Shown: positions 27,389-37,998, numbered from the stretch's first letter. The stretch: 64,000 nt of DNA from Edaphobacter lichenicola (GCF_014201315.1 NZ_JACHDY010000001.1:124001-188000); one strand, 5' to 3'. The notes: generated by a model from the sequence alone, not told the origin. A program made the numbers and translations.

Positions 27389-28246
27389 TCAGAAGCCGTC
27401 TCCCAACTGCTTTGCCAAATCCTTCCGAAACGCCTGCTCTCGCTCTGACACATAGGCTTTGTACCCCTCCGCATCAACAAATGGGTTGACGGCTCCAGCC
27501 TTCATCCTCGCGAACTTCTCCTCCAGATCAAAGTAGCTCCCATGCGCCCCCAGAAACACATCGCAAGGCAGTGACTTCAATGTCCGAAACGTCAACTCAT
27601 AGTCCTGCGCCATTGTCGGATAGACCACGCTCCTCACCAACTTATATCCGGGGTTCACATTAGGGCTGCCTACAATCACGACGTTATAAACCGCACCGCC
27701 GTCGCGTACCTTCAAACTCCAGGTCGTACATCCCTTCGTATGCCCGGGCGTCAAATGCGCAACCAACACGACGTCTCCCAACCGAACCTCATCCCCATCA
27801 TGCAGCACGCGGTCAACCTTCGTTGCGGGATACCAGTTGCCCGACGACTTGCCATATTGAAAATCAGTCTTGCCGCCCGACTCCACCACCGGGACATCCC
27901 GGTCCATCACCATATACTTCGCGCCAGTCAACTGCTTCAACACCTTGCTTCCCGAGCAGTGATCGCGATGCGCATGACTTATGAGCAAAATCTTCACATC
28001 GCTGAACTTGAACCCAAGCGCTTCAATATTCTTCCTAATCTGCGGAACGCTGCTCGGCAGATTGCTGTTGATGAGAATGTGTCCCTGCGGTGTCGTAACT
28101 AAGTAAGAACCCAGATCCTTACTCCCCACGTAGTACACATTACCGACCACACGAAAAGGCTCATGATTCGTCGTCCAGTCAGGATCGTTTTGTGCGAAGA
28201 GACCGCAGACAAAGACGAAGGTCAGCAAGAGGGAGCGAAGCAGCAT
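27389..28246 (-). CDS. Subclass B3 metallo-beta-lactamase
   Basis: 285 residues with a signal peptide ending near AQN. It has the full B3 zinc set: H91, H93, D95 and H96 in HAHRDHCSGS, H169 in LTPGHTKGCTTW, and H235 in GAHGSYFDL. The TPGHTKGC signature separates B3 enzymes from general metallohydrolases. A periplasmic beta-lactam hydrolase is expected; environmental B3 enzymes vary widely in activity. No regulator, transposon or resistance neighbours are visible, so it looks like an intrinsic chromosomal gene. The usual GG after the HxHxDH motif is replaced by CSGS. Confidence 0.9.
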   Translation of the reverse strand: MLLRSLLLTFVFVCGLFAQNDPDWTTNHEPFRVVGNVYYVGSKDLGSYLVTTPQGHILINSNLPSSVPQIRKNIEALGFKFSDVKILLISHAHRDHCSGSKVLKQLTGAKYMVMDRDVPVVESGGKTDFQYGKSSGNWYPATKVDRVLHDGDEVRLGDVVLVAHLTPGHTKGCTTWSLKVRDGGAVYNVVIVGSPNVNPGYKLVRSVVYPTMAQDYELTFRTLKSLPCDVFLGAHGSYFDLEEKFARMKAGAVNPFVDAEGYKAYVSEREQAFRKDLAKQLGDGF

Positions 28247-28342
28247 GGCAAAGCATAACTCTCCCTCGAAGACGCCGCCAACGCTCCCAACCCTGGCTCC
28301 ATTAACCTGAGTGGTACATCCTCCTCAACGCAAAGGGAAGAA

Positions 28343-29470
28343 CTAGACTGCAGCGACAGTCTTGCTGCGAATCACCTGAGCCCCAAAACGCTCCATCTCC
28401 TCCGCCTGCGGACTCGATTGCAGCAGCACCAGATCCACCCCCACCGCGGCAAACTCCTCCATCCGCTCCGCCACCTGCTCCGGCGTTCCCACAAACCCGC
28501 ACCGCAGCCCGCGATTCGACACCGAGTAGTCCTTCAACGAGATCTCCGTCTGCAGGTTCGACCCCGTCACCCACTGCTCATAGTTCGCATACCCACGCGC
28601 CGACTGCTTCACATCCGTAATCCGCTCCACCTCGCCGAGCGCCTCCGCCTCCGAGTCCCGCACCACCGCATACCCCGCAACGCCAAACGTCATAGGCCCC
28701 AGCCCCAACTTCTCGCGCCGCTCCCGCATGTCGACGATCTTCTTCCCCACAGCCTCCGGAGCATCGCCATGCATCAGGTACGCATCGCACTTCGCCGCAA
28801 TCAGATTCTTCGCCGTCTCCGACTCGCCACCCGCATACAACGTAGGCCGCGGCTTGCTCACCGGCTTCGGCGAAAGCACATTCTCCCGCACGTCATAGTA
28901 GTTGCCTTTATAAGAAAACCCCTGCGTCTTCCAGCATCCATCCACCACATCGAGCCACTCCGACGTCCGCGCATACCGATCGTCATGCTCGTCGAAGTGA
29001 ACCCCATACTTCGTAGCCTCATCCTTCCACCAGCTCGAAACCACATTCAACGTCAGCCGCCCATGCGACATCTGATCGATCGAAGCCGCCTGCTTTGCCA
29101 GCAGCGCCGGGTTATGAAACGTAGGCCGCACCGCAACCATCAGCTCCAGCCGCTCCGTCACCGCAGCCAGTGCCGCAGCCGTCGACCACGCATCGAGCGA
29201 AGGAGCATCCACACCCTTGATGTCATTCAGATTCAACTCCGCAATCAGAGTCAGATCGTATCCAATCGTCTCCGCCTTCTTCGCCAGGTCGCGCACATAC
29301 TCCCAGCTCGCAACCATCTTCTCGTCCTCGACGTTGCGCAGCCAGCCCCCAAAGACCGGCAACCAGAAGCCGTATCGCATCCCAGTCTTTGCGATCGAAG
29401 CCTTTGTGATCCCCGTCGTTGCGATCGAAGACGTTGTGCTCCCTGTCGTTGTGCTCCCCAACGTGCTCAA
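28343..29470 (-). CDS. LLM-class flavin-dependent monooxygenase (SsuD/SfnG-like)
   Basis: 375 residues. After a 30-residue Ser/Thr-rich leader, the protein starts like SsuD/SfnG enzymes (MRYGFWLPVFGGWLRNV) and carries IAELNLNDIKG, DQMSHGRLTLNVVSSWW, DERYART-like segment (HDDRYARTSEWLDVV) and LSPKPVSKPRPTLYAGGES. It uses FMNH2 and O2, typically to cleave C-S bonds of sulfonates or sulfones. The frame-overlapping TTG at 29470 (TTGA with the ATP-grasp stop) gives 375 residues; ATG 29380 gives 345 and matches the usual family N terminus. The extra leader is encoded by a 15-bp tandem repeat. No dedicated flavin reductase is adjacent. Confidence 0.88.
   Translation of the reverse strand: MSTLGSTTTGSTTSSIATTGITKASIAKTGMRYGFWLPVFGGWLRNVEDEKMVASWEYVRDLAKKAETIGYDLTLIAELNLNDIKGVDAPSLDAWSTAAALAAVTERLELMVAVRPTFHNPALLAKQAASIDQMSHGRLTLNVVSSWWKDEATKYGVHFDEHDDRYARTSEWLDVVDGCWKTQGFSYKGNYYDVRENVLSPKPVSKPRPTLYAGGESETAKNLIAAKCDAYLMHGDAPEAVGKKIVDMRERREKLGLGPMTFGVAGYAVVRDSEAEALGEVERITDVKQSARGYANYEQWVTGSNLQTEISLKDYSVSNRGLRCGFVGTPEQVAERMEEFAAVGVDLVLLQSSPQAEEMERFGAQVIRSKTVAAV
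29385..29459. repeat. Five 15-bp tandem repeats at gene junction
   Basis: Units read GTCTTTGCGATCGAA, GCCTTTGTGATCCCC, GTCGTTGCGATCGAA, GACGTTGTGCTCCCT and GTCGTTGTGCTCCCC on the plus strand. They fall exactly between the ATP-grasp stop and the conserved start of the monooxygenase and, if translated, give a degenerate (G/S)-(S/I)-(T/A)-T-T peptide repeat. Confidence 0.85.
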
Positions 29471-30486
29471 AGCCGCGCCCCCGCCATCTCCCCCACACCC
29501 GCCCGTCGCTCATTCACCATCCGAGCCTCCTCCTCCAGCCAGTCCGCCAGCTTCACAAACGGGTCAAAGCCCACAACCTTCTGCCCATCGGCCACAAAGT
29601 TCGAGAGCGCATTGATGTCGTAGTACATCCTCACTCCGTCGCGGTCGTCCACCATAAACTCCACGCCGCCCAGTTCGATCCCCGCAGCAGCCATCAGCCG
29701 CTCCACCTCTTCGATCACCTCAGGCGGCGCCTCAAAAGCCTCTACCGCCAGCCCATCCTTGGCCGCATCAATCGGGCAAGCCGCACGTTCCAGCTCCACG
29801 CCCAACGGTGTCTTGCAGATATCCGCCGGGCAAAGGTCAAACGTCTCGCCGGTGATATGTATCTTAATCGCGTACAAATACTTCCCGTTCAAAACTTCAA
29901 CGCGAACGATGAACGACCCGCGCGCCGGTACAAACTCCTGCACCAGCCCCGTCGAATCCATCCCCAGAGTCAGCCCGTTCTCGGTAGCCGAAGCCTCCGC
30001 CAGATGCTCCTTTGTCTGGAACTTCACCACACCGCTTCCACTGCCACCAATATTCGGCTTCACCACAACAGGGAAGCGCAAACCCTCCGCCGCCGCACTC
30101 GCCTGCGAAGCCCGGTGCATCACACGCGCCTTCGGATACCCAAGCCCCAGCGCCTCCAGCATCGAAAGCTGAGCCGCCTTCGACAGCTCGCTCCGAAAAG
30201 CCTTCACGCCATTCACCACGCGAACGCCTCTGCTCTCCAGGTGCTCCAGAAACCCCAGCGTGTAAAAGATCTGATCCCCATGCCCGCGATTCCACGCCGA
30301 AGGGCTCATCTTGTTCAGCACCACCGCATACTTGTCCTCCGGATGATCCTCCGGCCCATAGCTGTGCTCCACCGCACTCAGCTTCACATAGTTCGCCCCA
30401 CGTCGATCCAACTCCTCAAACAACAGCCTGAACCAGATCGGCTGCTCATAATAAATCGCAATAGGCAAAGACTGACGGCTGGACAT
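29467..30486 (-). CDS. ATP-grasp superfamily ligase, RimK-like
   Basis: About 339 residues. An N-terminal pre-ATP-grasp domain (IAIYYEQPIWFRLLFEEL) is followed by the ATP-grasp fold: FPVVVKPNIGGSGSGVVKF (phosphate-binding loop), TGLVQEFVP (hinge), FIVRVEVLNGKYLYAIKI, and the Mg-binding GGVEFMVDDRDGVRMYYDIN with D-x-N in place of the usual E-x-N. It should join a carboxylate to an amine or thiol via an acyl phosphate. The ATG at 30486 replaces an upstream GTG (30534). Its stop overlaps the possible monooxygenase start, so the two are probably co-translated. Substrate unknown. Confidence 0.85.
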   Translation of the reverse strand: MSSRQSLPIAIYYEQPIWFRLLFEELDRRGANYVKLSAVEHSYGPEDHPEDKYAVVLNKMSPSAWNRGHGDQIFYTLGFLEHLESRGVRVVNGVKAFRSELSKAAQLSMLEALGLGYPKARVMHRASQASAAAEGLRFPVVVKPNIGGSGSGVVKFQTKEHLAEASATENGLTLGMDSTGLVQEFVPARGSFIVRVEVLNGKYLYAIKIHITGETFDLCPADICKTPLGVELERAACPIDAAKDGLAVEAFEAPPEVIEEVERLMAAAGIELGGVEFMVDDRDGVRMYYDINALSNFVADGQKVVGFDPFVKLADWLEEEARMVNERRAGVGEMAGARL

Positions 30487-30695
30487 AATCTTCTTCACAT
30501 CCCCTTCAAACGTTCGACTCAAAACTCGCCCCACAGTTACAACAGAGGACTGAACGGTAGCCTCTCGAATCTAATATCTCAATTTTAGATGAAGAAATTA
30601 CCTGCACGCTTCAGTGAATGACTCTGCGACTTGTGAACCTGCGTGATTTATCTATTTAGTGTTCAGGGGAAGATGGCGAAAGTATAGGTGTGGAA

Positions 30696-30929
30696 ATGGA
30701 TATAGTCTATTTACTTTGGTATGTCAGTGAGCGGGAAAATGAAGAGGACACAGAGCTTTTGATCGGAGTGTATCTGTCTGAAGCAAACGCGAGAGACGCT
30801 ATTAGTCGATTGAATGTGCAACCGGGGTTCGTTGACTATCCCGAAGGCTTTGAGATCCATCCATACAAAATCGGACAGGATCACTGGACTGAGGGTTTTG
30901 TGAGAATAGCGGAAGATCAAGTCCCATAA
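30696..30929 (+). CDS. Small DUF7336-like protein
   Basis: 77 residues reading VYLLWYVSERENEEDTELLI, GVYLSEANARDAI, GFEIHPYKIGQDHWTEGF. This is the compact domain seen in many small bacterial proteins beginning with a hydrophobic strand and ending in the conserved GxDxWxEGF, possibly DUF7336; no function is known. An upstream GTG at 30690 would add two residues. It has lower GC than its downstream neighbours and is unlinked to them. Confidence 0.7.
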   Translation: MDIVYLLWYVSERENEEDTELLIGVYLSEANARDAISRLNVQPGFVDYPEGFEIHPYKIGQDHWTEGFVRIAEDQVP

Positions 30930-30996
30930 ACAAACCGTTTTTGATTCGGCAACTGCGCACAGAGAATTCAGCATGTTGTACCCTGCATTCACGACC

Positions 30997-31965
30997 ATGC
31001 AAGCCATTCAGATCCACACCACCGGCTCCGCCGACGTCCTCACCCTCACCGACCTCCCCACGCCAACCCCCGGCCCCGGCGAAGCCCTCCTCCGCATCGA
31101 AGCCTCCGGCGTCAACTTCATCGACACCTACTTTCGCGAGGGCCGCTACCCCGCTAAGCTCCCCTACACCCTCGGCCAGGAGGCCGCCGGCACCATCGTC
31201 TCCGTCGCCCCCGACGTCACCACCTTCAAGCCCGGCGACCGCGTAGCCTGGTGCCTCATCCCCGGCACCTACGCCCAGTTCGCCGTAGCTCCCGCCGCCC
31301 GCCTCGTAGCCATCCCCGAAGGCGTCACCACCCAGCAAGCCGCCGCCGCCATCCTCCAGGGCATGACTGCCCACTATCTCCTCCACTCCGCCTACCCCGT
31401 CCAACCGGGCGACGAGATCCTCATCCACGCCGGCGCGGGCGGCACCGGCCTCCTCTTCATCCAGATGGCCAAATCCCTCGGCGCCCGCGTCTTCACCACC
31501 GTCTCCAGCGAAGAAAAGGCCACTCTCGCCCGCGCCGCCGGAGCCGACGAGGTCATCTTCTACACCAAAGAGGACTTCGCCGCGAAGGTCAAATCCCTAA
31601 CCGGCAACAAAGGCCTCCCCGTGGTCTACGACTCCGTTGGCAAATCCACCTTCGAGCAATCCCTCCAGTGTCTCCGCCCCCGTGGCATCGTCGTACTCTT
31701 CGGCGGAGCCAGCGGCCCCGTCCCACCCTTCGACCTCATCCGTCTCTCCACCATGGGCTCCCTCTACGTCACCCGCCCCACCCTCAAGGACTACATCGCC
31801 ACCCGCGCCGAACTCGATCACCGCGCCAAAGACGTCTTCGACGCTATCGCCAACGGCACCCTCAGGCTCCGCGTCGAGCACGTCTATCCCCTCGCCGACG
31901 CCGCGCAAGCCCACCGCGAGCTGGAGTCCCGCGCCACTACCGGCAAACTCCTCCTAATCCCGTAG
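30997..31965 (+). CDS. NADPH:quinone oxidoreductase, zeta-crystallin type
   Basis: About 322 residues of the zinc-free MDR family: N-terminal GroES-like domain (EALLRIEASGVNFIDTYFREG, LPYTLGQEAAGTIVSV), Rossmann domain with the NADPH loop GAGGTGLLFIQMAKSLGA, and PLADAAQAHRELESRATTGK near the C terminus. It reduces quinones, by one or two electrons depending on the enzyme. ATG 30997 fits the family N terminus (MQAIQIHTTGSADVL); ATG 30973 is an alternative. Third codon positions are strongly C-biased. A half copy of the palindromic repeat follows 16 bp after its stop. Confidence 0.92.
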   Translation: MQAIQIHTTGSADVLTLTDLPTPTPGPGEALLRIEASGVNFIDTYFREGRYPAKLPYTLGQEAAGTIVSVAPDVTTFKPGDRVAWCLIPGTYAQFAVAPAARLVAIPEGVTTQQAAAAILQGMTAHYLLHSAYPVQPGDEILIHAGAGGTGLLFIQMAKSLGARVFTTVSSEEKATLARAAGADEVIFYTKEDFAAKVKSLTGNKGLPVVYDSVGKSTFEQSLQCLRPRGIVVLFGGASGPVPPFDLIRLSTMGSLYVTRPTLKDYIATRAELDHRAKDVFDAIANGTLRLRVEHVYPLADAAQAHRELESRATTGKLLLIP

Positions 31966-31981
31966 CCTAATCCCATAGCCT

Positions 31982-32080
31982 CCGACCAACGGGAGGACCG
32001 AAGCCGCCAGCCTTGCCCAAACAAGGTATACAAGTCACGAAGTGACCGCCCCACGCGCAGTGGGCCCGTCCGGCAGGACA
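31982..32080. repeat. Dispersed palindromic repeat, copy A (right half only)
   Basis: Contains CGACCAACGGGAG, GGTATACAAGTCACGAAGTGAC, an outer arm of the GCGCAGTGGGCCC type and the terminal CCGTCCGGCAGGACA; the left arm is missing. It lies 16 bp after the quinone reductase stop and 20 bp before the next ATG. Confidence 0.85.
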
Positions 32081-32100
32081 AGGCAACTTACAATCGAAGC

Positions 32101-34533
32101 ATGCAAACCCCGGCGCCCCGCAGCGCGATCAGCCTCCTCCTCGCCCTCGCCGCCGCTCTCCTCCTCACCCTACCCGCCCGAGCCGTAGTAGTAAGAGGCA
32201 CTGTTACCACGCCCCTAGGCACTCCACTCGGCAACGCCCGCATCCAGCTCATCCAGGGCCGCCGCGTCGTCGCCTTCACCTTCACCCTCATGGACGGCAC
32301 CTATGAGCTCCGCAGCGGACTCCCCGGCCGCTTCGTCCTCCTCACCTCCGCCTCGCCCTTTACCCCCAGCATCGGCGACGCCTTCTACGGCGGCCGCACC
32401 GCCATCGTCACCCGCAACCTCGTCCTCGAGTACGCCACCGTCACCCCACAACTCGCCACCACCTCCACCGCCATCCCCACCCCAATCCAGCAAGTCCCCG
32501 CAGCCATCACGCTCATCCCCGCGCAGTCCCTCGAAACCCAAATCAATCTCCTCAACGACCTCCGTCAAGCCCCCGGCACCAACGCCATCCAGACCGGCCA
32601 GGCCGGCGGCCCCATCAGCCTCTACCTCCGCGGCGGCAGTCCCGACGCCAACAAAATCCTCATCGACGGAATCCCCGCCACCAACATCGGCGGCCCCTTC
32701 GACTTCACGCCCCTCGCCACCACCGCCCTCACCGGCCCCGAGATCTATCGCGGAGCCAACAGCGCCCTCCAAGGTACCGGCGCCGAAGCCTCCATCGTCA
32801 GCCTCGCCACCACCCGCAGCAACTTCCTCCACCCCACACTCGACTACACCGGCGACGCCGGAAACCTCCACACCTACCGCAACGAAGCCATCCTCTCCGG
32901 CACCTTCAAAAGGCTCGACTATCAGGCCGCCTTCAGCCGCCTCAACACCTCCAACGCCCTCCCGCGCGACCAGTTCCACCTCATCACCAGCACCGCCAAC
33001 ATCGGCTACACCATCTTCACCAACACCACCGCCCGCTTCACCCTCCGCAACGCCGACTCGGCCGCCGGCCTTCCACAAGCGCACGACCTCTACGGCATCT
33101 CCGCCTCCGGCAAGCAATCCGATCAGGATCTCTACTCCGGCATCACCGTCGAAAACGTCTTAGCAGGGAACTGGCACAACCTCGCCCGCTACGGCGTCAG
33201 TCGCAAGCGCGAACAGGAGCAGCAGTTCGATCGAACCGGCAACGCCACCATCAACGGCATCCTCGTACCACACGTCACCTACGGCAACGTCGTCATCCTC
33301 CGCGGAGCCAACGGCTACTCCGCAACCGGACAAGCCGCCTTCCTCTCACCCACCCTCGACAACGTCCACAACCGCGACGAGCTCTACTACCAGACCGACT
33401 ACACCTTCCCCTACCGCATCTCCGCTCTCTTCAGCTTCCACTACGAAGACGAGCGCGGCCGCCTCTACAACCCCACCACCGGCTTCAACCAGCAAGCCCA
33501 GCGCACCAACTTCCAATACACCCTCCAACTCCAGGGCGACCTCCACCACCGCATCTTTTACTCCTTCGGCGGAGCCATCGAGCGCAACCACCTCTACGGC
33601 ACCGCCGGAACCCCACGCCTCGGCCTCACCTATGTCCCAGTCCTCCCCGGCCATCGTGCCTTCCACGGCACCAGCCTCCGCGCCAACATCGCCACCGGTG
33701 TACAGGAGCCGACCCTCGAAGATCAGTTCACCAGCCTCGACACGCTTCTCGCGCAAACCGCCAACCAGTCCGCAATCGCCACCTACAACATCCACCCCAT
33801 CGCCGCCCAGCGCTCACGCACCTTCGACGTAGCCGTCGACCAGAACATCCTCAACCAGAAGCTCATCCTCAAAGCCGGCTACTTCCACAACCAGTTCAGC
33901 CATCAGCTAGAGCGCCTCGCCCCCAACGGTCTCGAGCAGTACTTCAACATCCCCGCCAACATCGCGCTACAAGTACCAGCCGCCTCGCTGAACTCCCTCG
34001 CCTACCGCACCCAGGGCCTCGAGCTCGAGCTCCAGTACCAGCCCCTCACGCACCTCTTCCTCCGCGCCGGCTACACCTACCTCGCCTCACTGGTCGAGCA
34101 GTCCTTCACCTCTGACAACGTCTCTCCCGCCTTCAACCCCGACCTGCCCGGCATCCCCATCGGAGCGCTATCACCCATCGTCGGTAATCGCCCCTTCAAT
34201 CGCCCACCCAGCACCGGCTTCTTCGCCGCCCAGTACACGGCCAGCAGATTCTCCGCCGCCATCAAAGGCGCCCTCGCCTCCCGCAGCGACGACTCCACCT
34301 TCCAGCTTCACAACGACCGCAACGGAGGCAACACGCTCCTGCTCCCCAACCAGAACCTCGACTTCGGCTACGCCAAGCTCGACCTCAACCTCCTCTTCAG
34401 TGCTACTCGCCACGTCACGGCCTTCACCCAGCTCGACAATCTTCTCAGCCAGCAACACATCGGCCCCATCGGCTATCCGGGCCTGCCCTTCACCATCCGC
34501 GCAGGCCTGAAGATCCGCATCGGCGGTAACTGA
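32101..34533 (+). CDS. TonB-dependent receptor, BtuB/FepA-size, with carboxypeptidase-regulatory-like domain
   Basis: 810 residues: signal peptide (LLLALAAALLLTLPARA), a short carboxypeptidase-regulatory-like domain (VRGTVTTPLGTPLGNARIQL), plug domain (QQVPAAITLIPAQSLET, SLYLRGGSPDANKILIDGIP, YRGANSALQG) and a barrel ending with LKIRIGGN. It imports a ligand, perhaps a siderophore, cobalamin-like compound or oligosaccharide, across the outer membrane; no ligand-specific neighbour is present. It is shorter than the Oar-type receptor at 19.4-22.9 kb and not its close paralogue. Codon use is extremely C-biased. Palindromic repeats flank it on both sides. Confidence 0.92.
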   Translation: MQTPAPRSAISLLLALAAALLLTLPARAVVVRGTVTTPLGTPLGNARIQLIQGRRVVAFTFTLMDGTYELRSGLPGRFVLLTSASPFTPSIGDAFYGGRTAIVTRNLVLEYATVTPQLATTSTAIPTPIQQVPAAITLIPAQSLETQINLLNDLRQAPGTNAIQTGQAGGPISLYLRGGSPDANKILIDGIPATNIGGPFDFTPLATTALTGPEIYRGANSALQGTGAEASIVSLATTRSNFLHPTLDYTGDAGNLHTYRNEAILSGTFKRLDYQAAFSRLNTSNALPRDQFHLITSTANIGYTIFTNTTARFTLRNADSAAGLPQAHDLYGISASGKQSDQDLYSGITVENVLAGNWHNLARYGVSRKREQEQQFDRTGNATINGILVPHVTYGNVVILRGANGYSATGQAAFLSPTLDNVHNRDELYYQTDYTFPYRISALFSFHYEDERGRLYNPTTGFNQQAQRTNFQYTLQLQGDLHHRIFYSFGGAIERNHLYGTAGTPRLGLTYVPVLPGHRAFHGTSLRANIATGVQEPTLEDQFTSLDTLLAQTANQSAIATYNIHPIAAQRSRTFDVAVDQNILNQKLILKAGYFHNQFSHQLERLAPNGLEQYFNIPANIALQVPAASLNSLAYRTQGLELELQYQPLTHLFLRAGYTYLASLVEQSFTSDNVSPAFNPDLPGIPIGALSPIVGNRPFNRPPSTGFFAAQYTASRFSAAIKGALASRSDDSTFQLHNDRNGGNTLLLPNQNLDFGYAKLDLNLLFSATRHVTAFTQLDNLLSQQHIGPIGYPGLPFTIRAGLKIRIGGN

Positions 34534-34546
34534 ACCGAAAGATAGG

Positions 34547-34740
34547 TCCTGCCGGACGAGCGCCCTGCGCGGGCAGCGGTCACTTCGTGACGCGTATACC
34601 GGTCTTGGCAGGATGAACACTCACGGTCCTCCCGCTGGTCGGCACAAGATTCTACTCGCGACCAACGGGAGCGCCAACGGAAGGGGTACACAAGTCACGA
34701 AGTGACCGCTGCCCGCGCAGGGCGCCCGTCCGGCAGGACA
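34547..34740. repeat. Dispersed palindromic repeat, copy B (full)
   Basis: Left arm TCCTGCCGGACGAGCGCCCT, then GCGGTCACTTCGTGACGCG; inner pair CTCCCGCTGGTCG / CGACCAACGGGAG; right arm AAGTCACGAAGTGACCGC and GGGCGCCCGTCCGGCAGGA. Both outer arms are of the GCCCTGCGCGGGC type. It begins 13 bp after the receptor stop. Confidence 0.9.
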
Positions 34741-34854
34741 GAGCATCTAAAACGCAACGAACCTATCTCCCCCGTGTTTCTATCTTGTATGTTCTCGCCC
34801 TCTCCGCATCGCAGAGCCTCACTGCACCGTCTAATCCAACGAAGGGAAACAAAA

Positions 34855-35823
34855 ATGACCCGATCTCTCCTAGCACTAACTCTTCTGGCAGCGACCGCAG
34901 CAACCACCACCGCAGCCCACGCCCAGGAGAGCCCTGCCACCACCCAGGCTCTCGTCGCATTCGACAGCAAAGCTCCCGTCAGCCCCACCGCAAAAGATCT
35001 CACCCTCAAGGTAGATAACCGCGTCACCCCACTCACCAACCTCGCCGCCATACCCCCCGGCGGAGCCCAGGTCGCCCTCCTCATCGACGACGGCCTCCGC
35101 ACCAGCGTCGCCCGCGAGATGAACAACCTCCGCGCCTTCATCACCAGCCTCCCCGCAGGCACCGAAGTCTTCGTCGGCTACATGGCGAACGGCACCGTCT
35201 TCCCCGGCACCGGAGCCTCAGGCTTCACCTCCAACCTCGCCGCCGCAGCCCAGGGCCTCCGCATTCCCAGCGGCATCCCCGGCGTCAGCGCCAGCCCCTA
35301 CTTCTGCCTCTCCGAGTTCGTCAAGAACTGGCCCGGCCAAGCCGAAAATCAGGTCAGCCCCGTCCAGCGCGGAGAAGGCCTCGTCCACAAACCACGCTTC
35401 GTCCTCATGATCACCAACGGCGTTGACCCCTACAACGGCAGCACCAGCCCGCTCAACCAGAACAGCCCCTACGTCGATGCCTCCGTCACCGACGCCCAGC
35501 GCGCCGGCGTACCCGTCTATTCCATCTACTTCAGCGACGCCGGCTTCGCCGGTGGCCGCGGCAGCTTCAGTGGACAAAACTACCTCACCCAGATCGCAGA
35601 GGGAACCGGTGGCCTCTCGCTCTACCAAAGCACCGGCCAGAACCCTGTCTCCATGGCACCCTACCTCAAGCAGTTTCAGGAGGCCATTGCCCGAACCTAC
35701 GTCGCCACCTTCCCCGTAGACGCCAACAAAAAACTCGTCAGCCTGAGAACGTCAACCGACCTCCCCAAGACCAAACTCCGCGCTCCCACCCAGGTCCGCC
35801 CCGGAACCGTCGTCGCCAACTAA
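34855..35823 (+). CDS. Secreted VWFA-like domain protein
   Basis: 322 residues with a signal peptide (LLALTLLAATAATTTAAHAQ). The body resembles acidobacterial VWFA-like proteins: QVALLIDDGLRTSVAREMNNL, LPAGTEVFVGYMANGT, KPRFVLMITNGVDPYN, GVPVYSIYFSDAGFAGGRG and a C-terminal strand region (YVATFPVDANKKLVSLRTST). The MIDAS D-x-S-x-S is degenerate (IDDGLRTS), so metal-dependent ligand binding is uncertain. The role is unknown; extracytoplasmic. The ATG at 34855 has GAAGGG upstream. Bracketed by palindromic repeats. Confidence 0.82.
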   Translation: MTRSLLALTLLAATAATTTAAHAQESPATTQALVAFDSKAPVSPTAKDLTLKVDNRVTPLTNLAAIPPGGAQVALLIDDGLRTSVAREMNNLRAFITSLPAGTEVFVGYMANGTVFPGTGASGFTSNLAAAAQGLRIPSGIPGVSASPYFCLSEFVKNWPGQAENQVSPVQRGEGLVHKPRFVLMITNGVDPYNGSTSPLNQNSPYVDASVTDAQRAGVPVYSIYFSDAGFAGGRGSFSGQNYLTQIAEGTGGLSLYQSTGQNPVSMAPYLKQFQEAIARTYVATFPVDANKKLVSLRTSTDLPKTKLRAPTQVRPGTVVAN

Positions 35824-35832
35824 CCCAAGGTA

Positions 35833-36011
35833 TCCTGCCGGACGGGCGCCCTGCGCGGGCAGCGGGCATTCGCACGCCTTTTTAGAGCTTCGCGTGGTCC
35901 TCCCGTTGGTCGGCACGAACTTCAGCTTGCGACCAACGGGAGCACCAACCGAAGGGGTATACAAGTCACGAAGTGACCGCTCCACGCGTAGTGGGCCCGT
36001 CCGGCAGGACA
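35833..36011. repeat. Dispersed palindromic repeat, copy C (full, mismatched arms)
   Basis: The left arm is of the GCCCTGCGCGGGC type but the right arm is of the CACGCGTAGTGGGCCC type, so the outer stem is imperfect; the left-hand GTCACTTCGTGAC is degenerate here. The inner CTCCCGTTGGTCG / CGACCAACGGGAG pair is intact. It starts 9 bp after the VWFA gene stop. Confidence 0.9.
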
Positions 36012-36184
36012 AAGTCTTTTAACAAAAAAATCTTCAAAACAGTGGCGTATTTTTCAACCCCAAAAAACCACCATCCAAAACACCACGTTCACCACGCAAA
36101 CCACCACGATTACACCACCAAAAAACCACCATCAACGCACCACTTTTTACAAAACACCCCTCAAAACACCAGCAAAAACAGCAA
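36012..36184. repeat. A/C-rich flank with CACCACG motifs
   Basis: About 170 bp without a gene, made of repeated ACCACCA / CACCACG words and A runs. A stretch of about 50 bp here (AACACCACGTTCACCACGCA and on) recurs, inverted, beside palindrome copy D at about 41.6 kb. Confidence 0.6.
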
Positions 36185-36206
36185 AGCCCCGGCTCTCACC
36201 GGGGCT
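36185..36206 (-). terminator. Terminator downstream of groEL
   Basis: AGCCCCGG-CTCTCA-CCGGGGCT hairpin 26 bp past the groEL stop. It has a T7 run on the plus-strand side and TTGCTGTTTTT on the minus-strand side, so it could act in both directions. Confidence 0.8.
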
Positions 36207-36231
36207 CCACTTTTTTTCCTGAAACAACTTC

Positions 36232-37932
<1,701 letters not shown>

Positions 37933-37998
37933 TCAAAGTTTTAATGAGGCGCCCGAGCGCCGATTGTGCGGCGAAGCCGCGGTATACGGCACGAAGTG

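Noticed and set aside
28418..29623. 401-codon plus-strand open frame, Arg/Pro/His-rich
   Set aside because: Antisense to the LLM monooxygenase and crosses into the ATP-grasp gene; no protein family features.
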